From CAZELM01 sp964512995 (GTDB taxonomy: Bacteria; CSSED10-310): a DNA stretch of 64,000 bases. Shown in pieces: positions 1 to 9,605 of this stretch (within the stretch, counting starts at the first letter, position 1; every line of letters begins with the position of its first letter). The position numbers and the translations under genes were made by a program. Location of the stretch: contig CAZELM010000005.1 of NCBI GenBank assembly GCA_964512995.1, positions 62,001-126,000 of the forward strand, given 5' to 3'. The notes beneath the pieces are model-generated. The model was given only the letters and a program-made list of their open reading frames with translations. It was not told where the DNA came from and searched no databases.

Positions 1-3000
1 GTGTTGGTGCGCCATCGATATCCAGATAATCTCTCGGTTCTAACTTGAAGTTACTGAAGCTGTAATTCAATGTCCCCTGCACAAACGCGAGGATTTCGTT
101 CAATATCGGATCATAGCTGTAATAGCAGTCATCGACTCGGATCGTGCCGGTGCCGTCGTTAATCTGCCATTCGCCAAAGTCATCGGGATCATCCGGATTG
201 ATGTTTGTGACCGTAATGGCCTGTGCCCGAATCAGAACACCTTCCCAGTGCTCCTGAGCCATTTCTCCCGTGGGAACGATTTCCGGTGTTGGAACAACAC
301 CGGATCCTGTCACCATGATCCGGGACACGGGATTGATCTCGGTCATTCCGTAGTATTCCATGATGCTGCCTTCAACCTCGATGATGTCTCCGATCTCCAG
401 CGTGGGTATTTGCTCAGGCAGATACACTTTTACACCATTCCAGTGACCGGCTCCATCCTGAATGTACATTTCCCGATTGCTTCGCTGAAATGCAGTGATC
501 ACACCATGAGTGACCACATTCATCCCCACATAGGGTGAATCGCCAGTTGGATCCTCTGTATACTGAATATCGTAAATCGTCACAGACATCGCAGTCGGGG
601 TAGCTGTCGGCGGCATCGTGGGAGTGGGCGTCGGACCGGATTCGCCACAGAGTTCAACGACATCTACATACACCGTCGCCGTTCCCAGCCATGAACCCGA
701 AACATCATACATGCGAATCTGATAATCAAATGTCACAGCACCAGCCGGTGCGATATTGGAGCCGGCAATGATTTCGAGAGTCTGCCATCCATCCATATCA
801 ACGGTATAGGCTGTTTCGACAGCCGCATCAACTTGAACACCCAGACTATCCTTCCAGTATCCATATAACCGGATCCGTCCTGCCGGATCATTGTCGTATG
901 CATGGAACCGGATATCGTAGGCCGCGTTTTCCATCACCGGTATCACCTGCGTGATCGTCTGGGTGGTGGTACTGGTCCATGTCAGATTACAGGAATACAT
1001 CCCATCGAGAACGATTACGGATTCCTGTGAAGCGGTAAAGTCAGCGGTCAAGTTCGTCCATCCATCCGGTGGTCCACCCGCGCCATTGAGTTCCCAACTC
1101 TCAAAATCACCATTCATCACGATATTGTTTGCGCAGAATGTGGGAGTGGCTGTCGGGACGGTGACCGTCGGGGTTGATGTCGCGGGACCCGGAGTGGGTG
1201 TTTCAGTCGGGACAGGTGTCGGACCTGTTGGAGTAGCAGTGGGGGGTTCTGTTGGGGGAGTAGTCGGCGGGATATAGCAGTCCGCGTTCGCTTCACCCGG
1301 ACTGACCTCAGTATCACAGAAGTCCGTGAAGTTGTCGTCCGTATCCGATCCATCGGGCACCCGGGACACGCTATGGTCAATAAGAGGTTCTGGTTCAGAT
1401 ACGCCTTCACCACAACTATCGGGATATGTTGTGGCGCAGTCCGTACCACAGCGTACGCCATCCGCTCTCTGGCCATAGAACAGCAGCCAGACGCCATCGC
1501 AAGGACCATTCTGCAAAGTCGTCACAAACTCATCGTGAACGAGGTCCACATTAATCACTCCGGTCATTCCAATGACAAAATAACCATCATCCGGAATCGT
1601 ATAACCACTCAGACTGACAGGAACTTCAGTTTCAGCGCACAACTGATTCACCGGTTGCACGGTAAATCCATCCAGAGAGAGTCCTGCCGGACCTTTCAAC
1701 TCGACGAAACTGGATTCATCTGTGCTGTCATCATCATAGAAAAATTCATTGATCACTACATCGGGAATGGGCGGATAGGTCGGTGTTTCTGTTGGCGTGT
1801 TGGTGGAAACCGGTGTATTGGTCGGACCACCGGTAGTCGGAGTCGGTGTAGGCGTACTCACACAGTTCGATCCATTTGCCGACGGCGCCATGACCATAAA
1901 ACTGCTGGTATTCCGAGCGCCGCCTGCTCCATCCGGGCATCTCTGAATCGACTCATTCGCCGAATTAAGATTGGCGTTCTCGTCGATCTGAGGCTGACCC
2001 GAATTCAACAGAACCAGCAGTCCCGTATCATCAAGGTCGCTGGTATCATAGACCACCGCATCGATCAGATTGGTCGTTGTCACCGCAGTACCGGTCGGAA
2101 AACTGGTTGCATCCGCGGCATACAAAGCCACTGCATCAGCCCCATTCTGCAACAAGTTATTTGCAAACGTCATACTCACTCCCGGTACCAGGGCATTGCC
2201 GATGGTAAAAAAGCCGGAACTATTGGTGGTATGCCCATCGAGATCAACGGCATAATACGATGTATCGCCACTCCCGTTATAAAATACAAGCGCTAATCCA
2301 TTCAGGGATGTGTTTCCCACTCCACCATCATACAATTCAACGAATTCCATAGTATCCGTATCAAATGTGTCCGCATCCACTTCATTGATCAGAATCGATG
2401 CCGATCCAGACGGCGTATTGGTTGGGGGTGCCGGAGTATCCGTTGGGACTGGCGTGTTCGTTGGGCCACTTGTGGTTGGAGTCGCAGTCGGCAGGCAGGC
2501 GTTATTCGATGCATGGGCGGAAGGAGCCATTACAACGAAACTGCTGGTGTTCCGAGCACCACCCGCACCATCCGGACATCTCTGAATCGAATCATTTTCC
2601 GGTAACAAATTAGCGCTCTCGTTAATCTGAGGTTCACCCGAGTTTAACAGAACCAGCAGTCCTGCATCATCGGCGTCATTTGTGTCATATACCACGGCAT
2701 CAATCAGATTGGCAGTGGTCACCGCCGTGCCATTAGGGAAACTCGTTGCATCTCCGGCATACAATGCGACAGCGTCCTGACCGTTCTGGATAAAATTGTT
2801 TGTGATAACAATGCTGACACCCGCCACGCCTGCATTGCCAACGGTAAAAAATCCGGATGCATTTGTTGAATATCCATCCAGATCCAGTGCGAGGTAGGAT
2901 GTGTCACCATTCCCATTATAAAACACGAGAACCAGGCCATCCAATGAAGTCGTTGTGGCATCGGTACTATACAATTCCACAAATTCAAGAGCGTCTGTGC

Positions 3001-3103
3001 CCGGGGTATCCGAATCAACTTCGTTGATCAGAACCACGGCCAGAGCGCTTGGCAGCCAGAACAGCATCGCCAATGTCAAACATAATAAGCTCTTAATCTT
3101 CAT
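1..3103 (-). CDS. Secreted multidomain protein with Lamin-Tail (LTD) domains and PT-rich linkers, 3' end outside window
   Basis: The frame reads open from an ATG at 3103 through the window edge, so the C terminus is missing; at least 1,034 codons are present. A GGAG-type ribosome site lies 8-9 bases before the start. The N terminus is a classic signal peptide (MKIKSLLCLTL...LPSALA). Two near-duplicate Lamin-Tail domains follow (each opens with ILINEVD or VLINEVDSDT and contains FVELYD/FVELYS and YNGNGDTSY), then a third LTD-like unit (VVINEFFYDDDSTD). Thr/Pro-rich linkers separate the units. Next comes a carbohydrate-binding-like jelly-roll (NIVMNGDFESWELNG) and then two OB-fold-like units (VYLPEQIPTLEIGDIIEVEG; WQINDGTGTIRVDD) of the kind found next to extracellular nuclease domains. 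I infer an extracellular or surface protein; no catalytic domain is visible in the part present. The missing C terminus could carry one. Confidence 0.85.
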   Translation of the reverse strand, partial: MKIKSLLCLTLAMLFWLPSALAVVLINEVDSDTPGTDALEFVELYSTDATTTSLDGLVLVFYNGNGDTSYLALDLDGYSTNASGFFTVGNAGVAGVSIVITNNFIQNGQDAVALYAGDATSFPNGTAVTTANLIDAVVYDTNDADDAGLLVLLNSGEPQINESANLLPENDSIQRCPDGAGGARNTSSFVVMAPSAHASNNACLPTATPTTSGPTNTPVPTDTPAPPTNTPSGSASILINEVDADTFDTDTMEFVELYDGGVGNTSLNGLALVFYNGSGDTSYYAVDLDGHTTNSSGFFTIGNALVPGVSMTFANNLLQNGADAVALYAADATSFPTGTAVTTTNLIDAVVYDTSDLDDTGLLVLLNSGQPQIDENANLNSANESIQRCPDGAGGARNTSSFMVMAPSANGSNCVSTPTPTPTTGGPTNTPVSTNTPTETPTYPPIPDVVINEFFYDDDSTDESSFVELKGPAGLSLDGFTVQPVNQLCAETEVPVSLSGYTIPDDGYFVIGMTGVINVDLVHDEFVTTLQNGPCDGVWLLFYGQRADGVRCGTDCATTYPDSCGEGVSEPEPLIDHSVSRVPDGSDTDDNFTDFCDTEVSPGEANADCYIPPTTPPTEPPTATPTGPTPVPTETPTPGPATSTPTVTVPTATPTFCANNIVMNGDFESWELNGAGGPPDGWTNLTADFTASQESVIVLDGMYSCNLTWTSTTTQTITQVIPVMENAAYDIRFHAYDNDPAGRIRLYGYWKDSLGVQVDAAVETAYTVDMDGWQTLEIIAGSNIAPAGAVTFDYQIRMYDVSGSWLGTATVYVDVVELCGESGPTPTPTMPPTATPTAMSVTIYDIQYTEDPTGDSPYVGMNVVTHGVITAFQRSNREMYIQDGAGHWNGVKVYLPEQIPTLEIGDIIEVEGSIMEYYGMTEINPVSRIMVTGSGVVPTPEIVPTGEMAQEHWEGVLIRAQAITVTNINPDDPDDFGEWQINDGTGTIRVDDCYYSYDPILNEILAFVQGTLNYSFSNFKLEPRDYLDIDGAPT

Positions 3104-3555
3104 GAAACGTCTCCTTTCATAAACCATTATTGAGAGTATATTTTAATGACAGATGGTCTTCCCTCCCATCCGTCATTACAACTGATTTCCGCCCACTTTT
3201 ATTGAACACTGGAAAATGCGTCCCGAACAGATTCACTCGTAGCGTAACGCAGTCAGGCTAGTTCCATTTCTGTCTGAATCTGACGCAATTTACCACACTG
3301 CAATTCCATCTCTCTATATACTTGATAATTCGTCGTTAGGCAAATATCCTAGAAAGAATAACTACCCCCTGAAGATGCAATCAGAATCCACATCGTTACG
3401 TCTCTGAATATCCACATCTTGCTATTTTTTCATTCGGTTACTATCCTGAAAATTCCGCGTTTCACGGAAAATCCTGTAAACGGTCTTCAAAGTCAAACTC
3501 TCACGATATCGAAACCTGAAATGTCTCCTCATCTGTTTTCATCCAGAGGCAATTT
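3104..3555. other. Intergenic region between divergent genes
   Basis: About 450 bases without a convincing gene. It should hold the promoters of the secreted LTD protein (minus) and of the EpmA-like gene (plus). A TATACT-like hexamer is present for the minus strand near 3135-3140, but I cannot match it with a good -35 box. Nothing else was recognised. Confidence 0.4.
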
Positions 3556-4596
3556 ATGGCGGCAACTCCCGATACATTACGAAAACGAGCAACGATTCTG
3601 CGTTGTATCCGGCGCTTTTTCCACGATCACGACTTCCTCGAAGTCGAAACACCCTATCTGGTATCTTCGCCGGGAATGGAACCCTATCTCGAAGCGTTCC
3701 AGACAGTATTCACTCCCGAGATCGGTCAAAAAGTGATCCCGTTATTTCTGCCTACATCTCCGGAATTTCACATGAAACGACTCCTGTGCCTGGGCTGCAA
3801 TCGAATTTTCCAGATTGCACGCGCTTTCCGGAACGGTGAGACCGGAGATACCCACAACCCGGAATTCACCATCCTGGAATGGTACCGTTCACACGCCGGA
3901 TACACAAAAATAATGACTGATATCGAGCACCTTATCTCCATCACTGCCCGTGATCTGCATCAAACCACAACCATCAGCTGGAAGGGGCATCGGATCGAAC
4001 TTGAACCTCCCTGGGAGCGGTTGACTGTAAAAGAAGCCTGGCTCCGATTCACCGGGATTGATCTGGATGCCATCCAGACACCAGAGGCATTTCGTTCCGC
4101 TGGACAGGCGATGAACATCCCCCATCTGCTCCCGGAGGATTCATGGGAGGTTATTTACTTCAAAATTTTCCTCCATTGCATCGAACCATATCTGGGAATT
4201 CACCAACCTGTCATTCTCTACGAGTATCCTTCTACCATGGCGGCTCTGGCACGATTAAAACCATCTAATCCAACCGTAGCTTTGCGTTTCGAGGTATACA
4301 TCGGTGGCCTGGAACTCGCAAATGCATTTGATGAGCTGACAAATCCATTGATCCAACGGGAAAGGTTCATGGAATCGCAGCGTGACAAAACAGCCATGGG
4401 CAAAGAACCTTTTCCTGTCGATGAAAAATTCCTCACCGCTTTGGAAAACGGAATGCCCCCGAGCGCTGGGATCGCAATGGGTGTTGACCGACTGGTGATG
4501 ATATTGCTCGATCAGCACCAGATAACTAATGTGCTGGCATTCCCCTTTGTGGATGAGTTTCTGGCACCATCATCACAAAATGAAATCTGTAGATAG
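3556..4596 (+). CDS. epmA: EpmA-like elongation factor P--lysine ligase (truncated class II lysyl-tRNA synthetase paralog)
   Basis: 346 aa, the length of EpmA/PoxA/GenX and far shorter than LysS because the anticodon-binding domain is absent. The protein begins directly with the class II catalytic core: motif 1 (FLEVETPYLVSSPGMEPYL), motif 2 with the following strand (ARAFRNGETGDTHNPEFT, then ILEWYR) and motif 3 (GIAMGVDRLVMILL). EpmA activates (R)-beta-lysine and attaches it to a lysine of EF-P, easing ribosome stalling at proline stretches. Neither efp nor epmB is in the window. An AGAGG sequence precedes the ATG. The 3' end overlaps the convergent dehydrogenase gene by 24 bp. The family is clear; that EF-P is the substrate in this organism is inferred from the family. 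Confidence 0.85.
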   Translation: MAATPDTLRKRATILRCIRRFFHDHDFLEVETPYLVSSPGMEPYLEAFQTVFTPEIGQKVIPLFLPTSPEFHMKRLLCLGCNRIFQIARAFRNGETGDTHNPEFTILEWYRSHAGYTKIMTDIEHLISITARDLHQTTTISWKGHRIELEPPWERLTVKEAWLRFTGIDLDAIQTPEAFRSAGQAMNIPHLLPEDSWEVIYFKIFLHCIEPYLGIHQPVILYEYPSTMAALARLKPSNPTVALRFEVYIGGLELANAFDELTNPLIQRERFMESQRDKTAMGKEPFPVDEKFLTALENGMPPSAGIAMGVDRLVMILLDQHQITNVLAFPFVDEFLAPSSQNEICR

Positions 4597-6195
4597 AAAA
4601 CGCGAATGCCTCCGGGTCAAAATCGACCGGATGAGTTGTTTATTACAGTCGTTCTGCTTTGCCGCAACTAATGTTCGGATAGTAAAAACCCGCAATGCGT
4701 CTGACACCGATAATGTTCCTTCCGCCGAGTCTTTCCTACCGGTGAAGGGAAAGACATCCGGTCCTCGCTGGCACTGACAGTTAATGTTCACACGGCACAC
4801 CTGATTGACAAGCGGATCGATCAGCTCTGCGATCATTTCCGGGTTCGTCCCAAAAATGCTGACTTGTTGCCCATAATTGGATTCTTCGATATACCGCATT
4901 GGCTCTTCAATGTGATCAAAAACTCCAACAGGGATCACGGGACCGAACTGCTCTTCTGTGTAGAGCCGCATTCCGGAAACGACCGGATAGACAACAGCAG
5001 GATGCATGAATGTTGCGAGATGGTCACCTCCTCCCACATTCCGAATCCCAGCTCCCCGAATAACCGCGTCGTCAATGAGATCCTGCAGATACTGAATTTT
5101 CCCTGGTTCCGGCAGTGGTGTGATCTGAACACCGGATTCCCATGGCATTCCCCGGTGCAGTTGATTGATGGATTGACAAAACCGCTCCAGAAATTCATCC
5201 ACCGATTTTCGATGCACAAATAGAATCTTCAAGGCAGTGCACCGTTGACCATTGAATGACAGGCTTCCGGTGATACATTCGGAGACCGCCAGGTCCATAT
5301 CAGCATCCGGTAGAATGATTCCCGCATTTTTTGCTTCGAGTCCCAGTACGCAGCGAAGACGATGTGGCTTTGGATGCTGTTTTTTCAGGATATCAGCGAC
5401 CCGGCTGGAGCCGATAAATGCCAATACGTCAATCTTACCAGACAGCATCAGGGGGCGGATCACGGTTTCTCCATCGCCATACACTGTATTCACAACCCCT
5501 TCGGGGAACGATTCCTGGAATGCCTTCAGAAGCGGCTGATGCAGGAGAACGCCCAGTTTGGGAGGTTTAAAAATGACCACATTTCCCATGATTAACGCAG
5601 GAATCAACGTCGTGAATGTTTCATTGAGCGGGTAATTATACGGTCCCATACACAGCACGACTCCCAGAGGAGCCCGACGGATTTGCCCGATGACATTCTG
5701 GGCAATCACAAATCGGGAGGAGACACGATCCAGTTCTTTGAGTGCATCAATGGTATCCCGGATGTAGTCGATCGTGCGATCGAACTCCTTTTCCGCATCC
5801 GGAAGCGGCTTTCCGATTTCCCACATAATGCATTCCACGATCTGGTTTCGTACCATCTTCATGGCAAGGGCAAAATCTTCCACACATCGAATGCGTCCCT
5901 CAACACCCATCGTCGGCCACTCACCCCGGCCATTGTCAAAGGCCATACAAGCGGATGCCAGTGCGTCCAGGGATTCATTTTCGGTCAATAACGGATAGCT
6001 CCCGATCCGTCGTTGACAGAAACCCTGATCCGTCTGAATGCAAACAGGGGAAACCACATCCTGGCACGAACCCTCCCATATCCGTATTTCCCCATGGCTC
6101 AAATAGTCCCGCTGCTCAATCGATTGATGAAACGCATGGTTTTCCGGGATCTCATGCTCGAAGGGAAATAATGAATGGTTTTGATTGGATCTCAT
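4573..6195 (-). CDS. GapN-like NAD(P)-dependent aldehyde dehydrogenase
   Basis: 540 aa aldehyde dehydrogenase superfamily protein. It carries the catalytic cysteine in GQRCTALK near residue 320, the general-base glutamate in LGLEAKNAG, the cofactor-fold segment GVVLCMGPYNYPLNE and the C-terminal signature RGPDVFPFTGRKDS seen in non-phosphorylating glyceraldehyde-3-phosphate dehydrogenases. The N-terminal extension (FPFEHEIPEN, then EQRDYLSHGEIRIW) fits the longer bacterial GapN-like subfamily. The predicted reaction is irreversible oxidation of an aldehyde, possibly glyceraldehyde 3-phosphate, to the acid. It is the last gene of a same-strand set with pduT-like and pduS-like genes, the position often held by PduP, but it is not a CoA-acylating PduP. 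I see no obvious microcompartment targeting helix. Substrate assignment is moderate; family assignment is strong. Confidence 0.8.
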   Translation of the reverse strand: MRSNQNHSLFPFEHEIPENHAFHQSIEQRDYLSHGEIRIWEGSCQDVVSPVCIQTDQGFCQRRIGSYPLLTENESLDALASACMAFDNGRGEWPTMGVEGRIRCVEDFALAMKMVRNQIVECIMWEIGKPLPDAEKEFDRTIDYIRDTIDALKELDRVSSRFVIAQNVIGQIRRAPLGVVLCMGPYNYPLNETFTTLIPALIMGNVVIFKPPKLGVLLHQPLLKAFQESFPEGVVNTVYGDGETVIRPLMLSGKIDVLAFIGSSRVADILKKQHPKPHRLRCVLGLEAKNAGIILPDADMDLAVSECITGSLSFNGQRCTALKILFVHRKSVDEFLERFCQSINQLHRGMPWESGVQITPLPEPGKIQYLQDLIDDAVIRGAGIRNVGGGDHLATFMHPAVVYPVVSGMRLYTEEQFGPVIPVGVFDHIEEPMRYIEESNYGQQVSIFGTNPEMIAELIDPLVNQVCRVNINCQCQRGPDVFPFTGRKDSAEGTLSVSDALRVFTIRTLVAAKQNDCNKQLIRSILTRRHSRFLSTDFIL

Positions 6196-6276
6196 CTGTT
6201 CTTGTCCCCCAGACTCATTGTTTTTCGATTATTGTTTTTTTTCATTCACGACATATCGGAAAGCCGATCTCATGCG

Positions 6277-6837
6277 TCACATGATCTGCTGAAAAAGCTC
6301 ATCCCGAGGCCGCCGGATGATCGCCCGACCTGCCAGCATCCCATCAGCTCCGATCAATTCAATCGCGGCATTGACTGCGGCTTCGATCGATGCGACATCA
6401 CCGGTCATCGTGAAATATCCCTTACCACCGACCGCCATCGCCAGATGAATCTGAAGCAAGATAACCTCACCGGCTTTGGCGGCAGCATCCGCTCCTTTTA
6501 TAGCGGAGATGGCGGAAAAAGTTTCCACAACACCCAATGCATTGCGCAGGCCGGGATCCAGTGCAACAGTGCCACCGAGAGCCGGCAATACATCCGGATG
6601 AACATATGGCAAAACCAATTCATCGACAACGAACCCGGATGCCACGGTGCAACCGGACTGAACCGATGCCTTGACCGCATCGACATCTCCGGATACAACA
6701 ATCATAAATTTACCAGAACATATCGTTCGAGCAAGGACCAACGAAACCGCTCCTGCCTTCAACATGGCATCTTCCGCTTCATACCCGACCGCGATCGAGG
6801 AGCATTCCAGAATACCGATTGTACTAATCAATCCCAT
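6277..6837 (-). CDS. pduT: PduT-like tandem-BMC-domain microcompartment shell protein
   Basis: 186 aa made of two fused BMC domains (residues about 5-90 and 98-182). The second begins NALGVVETFSA, the standard BMC opening. The first domain has the TICSGKF segment, placing Cys40 where Salmonella PduT has the cysteine that ligates a [4Fe-4S] cluster at the centre of the trimer pore. The C-terminal AIIRRPRDELFQQI resembles the PduT ending. BMC-T proteins form pseudohexameric shell tiles, and PduT is thought to pass electrons across the shell. A strong AGGAG site precedes the ATG. It lies 38 bp downstream of the pduS-like gene. No BMC-H hexamer or BMC-P pentamer gene occurs in the window, so a full shell would need genes elsewhere. 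Confidence 0.88.
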   Translation of the reverse strand: MGLISTIGILECSSIAVGYEAEDAMLKAGAVSLVLARTICSGKFMIVVSGDVDAVKASVQSGCTVASGFVVDELVLPYVHPDVLPALGGTVALDPGLRNALGVVETFSAISAIKGADAAAKAGEVILLQIHLAMAVGGKGYFTMTGDVASIEAAVNAAIELIGADGMLAGRAIIRRPRDELFQQIM

Positions 6838-6875
6838 AATCTCCTTTCAGAAAAGAAAAAATCAAACCCACTGTT

Positions 6876-8243
6876 TCATCTCCCTTGACTACCACCCGGA
6901 TTAACCACCTGAATCGTGATGGTGTCGGTGACGTTGGTGACAAAACCGGTGATGGATGCATGTACCGCCGCTCCCAGTTCACCATCCGGAATGCGTCCGA
7001 TGAGTTGACCAGCCTGAACTGCATCACCCGGGCGGACCACCGGTATCGCCGGAACACCCACATGCTGTTTTAATGGAATGGAAACCACTGTCGGGCTAAT
7101 CGGAAATTGCCGGATTGGAGCTGCATCGATGAATCGGTCCAACCCCAGGCGCCGTTTCAGTGCCGTGAGCGTCGGTTTTCGATAGTCATAGAGCGGATTG
7201 GGCTGTGGTGGATCATAAAGGGGAGTGACTGCTCCCGAGGCCAACAGCCGCCGTCGATACCCCATGGTTATGATCCCCGGATCCAAATCCTCCGGGCAGG
7301 ACCAGAAGGAGCATAAATTGCAGCCACAACAGAACCGGCTTTCCGGCGGCGGAGGGATCTCCCCGGGAGCCATCATCAGGTGCCGCATAGCCAGATGTGG
7401 CTTTACCGGATGTCCGATCAGGTAGCGGGGACATAATTGCGTACAGAAACTGCATTGATCGCAGACGGACTTTCCAATCCGATTCCGGGATGTGTCCGGC
7501 CGTTGATATCGTCGAAGCAGCGGATGATTTACGGGGAGGACAATGAGCCCGCCCAGTGTCTTTGTCACGGGACTCTCCAGGGAAGTTGACAGCTGCCCCA
7601 TCATGGCTCCACCCATCAATATCCCGCCCGTTTCGGAGCAGCGGCATCCTGATGACTCCAATATCATCCGAATGGGAATGCCCAAAGGAACGAGGAATGT
7701 GGCGGGATTGGGAACATCCCCCGCTACCGTCACCCATTTGTGCGTGACCGGCTGCTTTGAACCGAGCCAGTAGAGCGTCTCTACATTCATGACGACCGCT
7801 CCGACATGGATCGGAAGATCACCGGGATATGGTATTCTGCCGGTTGTTTCGTGAAGCAATATCAGCTCATCACCCGCTGGATAAATATCCCGCAGAATCT
7901 TCAGCCGAATACTGGAATCCATCAGAGGCGAAAGCGCTTGAATGGCGGATTTGGCCTTATCCTTGACTCCGATGATTGCGTGGTGAGCACCTGTGATCGC
8001 CATGGCCATGCGCAACCCATCCACGATCACGTCCGGTTCCGCTGACATCAATTCCTTGTCTTTATGAAGCAACGGTTCACACTCGGCGCCATTTCCAATG
8101 ATGATCTCCGCCTGGCCACGCAACTTGATATGGGTGGGGAAACCAGCCCCGCCGGCTCCCACCAGACCCATCTCCCGGATGTTTTCCAGGAGCTTTTGTG
8201 GAGATAAATATGTGTAAAAATTTTGTGTCATTCTCTCTCCCAT
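6876..8243 (-). CDS. pduS: PduS-like cobalamin reductase / RnfC-type flavin and Fe-S protein
   Basis: 455 aa. The N terminus has the Rossmann-like RnfC/NuoF glycine motif (MGLVGAGGAGFPTHIKL) and NGAECEPLL, as in PduS. Two ferredoxin-type clusters follow: CDQCSFCTQLCP near residue 260 and CCGCNLCSFWSCP near residue 307. The C-terminal part has the biotinyl/lipoyl-like segment (VRPGDAVQAGQLIG). PduS reduces cob(III)alamin to recycle B12 cofactors inside propanediol microcompartments and partners with PduT. Start choice is uncertain: ATG at 8243 has AGGA at good spacing, and ATG at 8231 has GGGAGAG. It heads the same-strand set pduS-pduT-aldehyde dehydrogenase. No B12-dependent diol dehydratase is nearby, so an electron-transfer role with another acceptor is equally possible. 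Confidence 0.87.
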   Translation of the reverse strand: MGERMTQNFYTYLSPQKLLENIREMGLVGAGGAGFPTHIKLRGQAEIIIGNGAECEPLLHKDKELMSAEPDVIVDGLRMAMAITGAHHAIIGVKDKAKSAIQALSPLMDSSIRLKILRDIYPAGDELILLHETTGRIPYPGDLPIHVGAVVMNVETLYWLGSKQPVTHKWVTVAGDVPNPATFLVPLGIPIRMILESSGCRCSETGGILMGGAMMGQLSTSLESPVTKTLGGLIVLPVNHPLLRRYQRPDTSRNRIGKSVCDQCSFCTQLCPRYLIGHPVKPHLAMRHLMMAPGEIPPPPESRFCCGCNLCSFWSCPEDLDPGIITMGYRRRLLASGAVTPLYDPPQPNPLYDYRKPTLTALKRRLGLDRFIDAAPIRQFPISPTVVSIPLKQHVGVPAIPVVRPGDAVQAGQLIGRIPDGELGAAVHASITGFVTNVTDTITIQVVNPGGSQGR

Positions 8244-8418
8244 CGCAAATCCTACTATACCCTGAATGCCGGTAAATTGTAACTGGTTTCATTCAAGATT
8301 CTGTTTCCATTTTCAAATCTTTTCATTCATAATAGCTACCTGCATCGCAACTGTCCGTGACAGGAATTTGATGGCATTCACGGGTTCCCGTAAACCCTGA
8401 AATAATTCGGATTTTGAA

Positions 8419-9441
8419 TTGACACACCTGGCCGAATGGAATGGCCAAACTGTTTCGAGGTGGTATTCATTGATCAAAGATTATCTGATCCATCTTCGAT
8501 GCCCTGTATGTTCCGGCGCGCTCCGACCCGGACGCTGCCGCGTATCTCGAGGCGTTATACTTTCGGGTGTTTTGAAATGCCGGACATGTGGGTACCGCGG
8601 AAGTGTAATGGCGAAAATTCCGGTTTTATTGCCTCCGGGAGTTGAGGCTCGGTATCGGCTGCCGTTTGAACGTACCATCGGTAAAAACTGGGTGTCTTGG
8701 GCACGACGAAAAGGATGGGACCAGCTATTGCACCAAATGTCTCAAGAATCCATGAACAATCGGGATCCCGTTACCAGGATTGTATCTCCTTATCAGTTTC
8801 ACAGAGCCATCTTCGTTGGATCGGATTATTACTATCATCGATACCTATCGCGATGGGAAGATGAAGAGCCGGATCGATTGGATGAAAATCTGATTCTGAC
8901 TCATATCCTGCGAACTGCTCCACGCCGAATCCTTGAAATCGGTTCCGGCAATGGCCACTTTCTCGAAAAACTCATGCGCTGGCAGCCGATCGGAGATCTC
9001 CTGGTGACACTGGATATCGATTTCGCCAACATGAAGATCGCTGATGGGAGAATCAACCGGGCGGATATCCACCCGGACACGTTTCCCGTTGTTGGAGATG
9101 GTCGAAAACTGCCATTGGAAAGTCAATATTTCGACGCAGTCATCTCCTGTTTCGGTCTCTGTCACATCGAAGGCATTGACTCCACACTTCAGGAGATTCA
9201 TCGGGTTCTCCGGAAAGATGGATTGTTTCTGGCAGTGGAACCCATCTGGGGGAGCGATCTCCACACAAAAGGAAAACTGGGGAATCTTCTCCTCCATCTG
9301 CTTCGAAGTCATCTGAATATTCATCAAGGCGTTTATGATCTTTCTGAACGATGCCAACGGCTCGGATTCAAAAATATCTCCCTTCAGCCCCAAACCACCC
9401 CGACTCGAACATATATTCTCCTCTCGTCCAAAAAAAATTGA
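8419..9441 (+). CDS. SAM-dependent class I methyltransferase with N-terminal zinc-ribbon (Trm112-like) segment
   Basis: About 340 aa. The N terminus has paired cysteines (CPVCSGAL, then LKCRTCGYRG), a Trm112-like or zinc-ribbon element. The central part is a Methyltransf_11-type Rossmann fold with motif I ILEIGSGNGHFLEKL, an acidic end of strand 2 (VTLDIDFANMK) and the post-motif FDAVISCFGLCHIEG. The start is uncertain: no ATG precedes the zinc segment, and TTG at 8419 or TTG at 8470 are the options. The substrate is unknown; proteins of this shape methylate quinones, lipids, sugars or small metabolites. It is divergent from pduS and 165 bp upstream of the aminotransferase gene. Confidence 0.7.
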   Translation: MTHLAEWNGQTVSRWYSLIKDYLIHLRCPVCSGALRPGRCRVSRGVILSGVLKCRTCGYRGSVMAKIPVLLPPGVEARYRLPFERTIGKNWVSWARRKGWDQLLHQMSQESMNNRDPVTRIVSPYQFHRAIFVGSDYYYHRYLSRWEDEEPDRLDENLILTHILRTAPRRILEIGSGNGHFLEKLMRWQPIGDLLVTLDIDFANMKIADGRINRADIHPDTFPVVGDGRKLPLESQYFDAVISCFGLCHIEGIDSTLQEIHRVLRKDGLFLAVEPIWGSDLHTKGKLGNLLLHLLRSHLNIHQGVYDLSERCQRLGFKNISLQPQTTPTRTYILLSSKKN

Positions 9442-9605
9442 AGATTCAGTGATCCTTGCTTACTCAATGGAATCTGTGCTAGTGAATGAAGAAATTGCGT
9501 TTGGACTCTCGATTGAGATTCCATCCGAAACACCGTTCGATCACATTGTTGATCCAGCAAAACCCCTTAAATTTTACCTGGTTGGGGGGTGACATTGGAG
9601 TGAAT

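Noticed and set aside
951..2613. Several 60-300 codon open frames on the plus and minus strands
   Set aside because: They are shadows of the long minus-strand Lamin-Tail protein; the true frame has a signal peptide, domains and a ribosome site.
4573..6195. PduP CoA-acylating aldehyde dehydrogenase
   Set aside because: The sequence has GapN-type signatures (GQRCTALK, RGPDVFPFTGRKDS) and lacks the PduP/AdhE features and N-terminal targeting helix.
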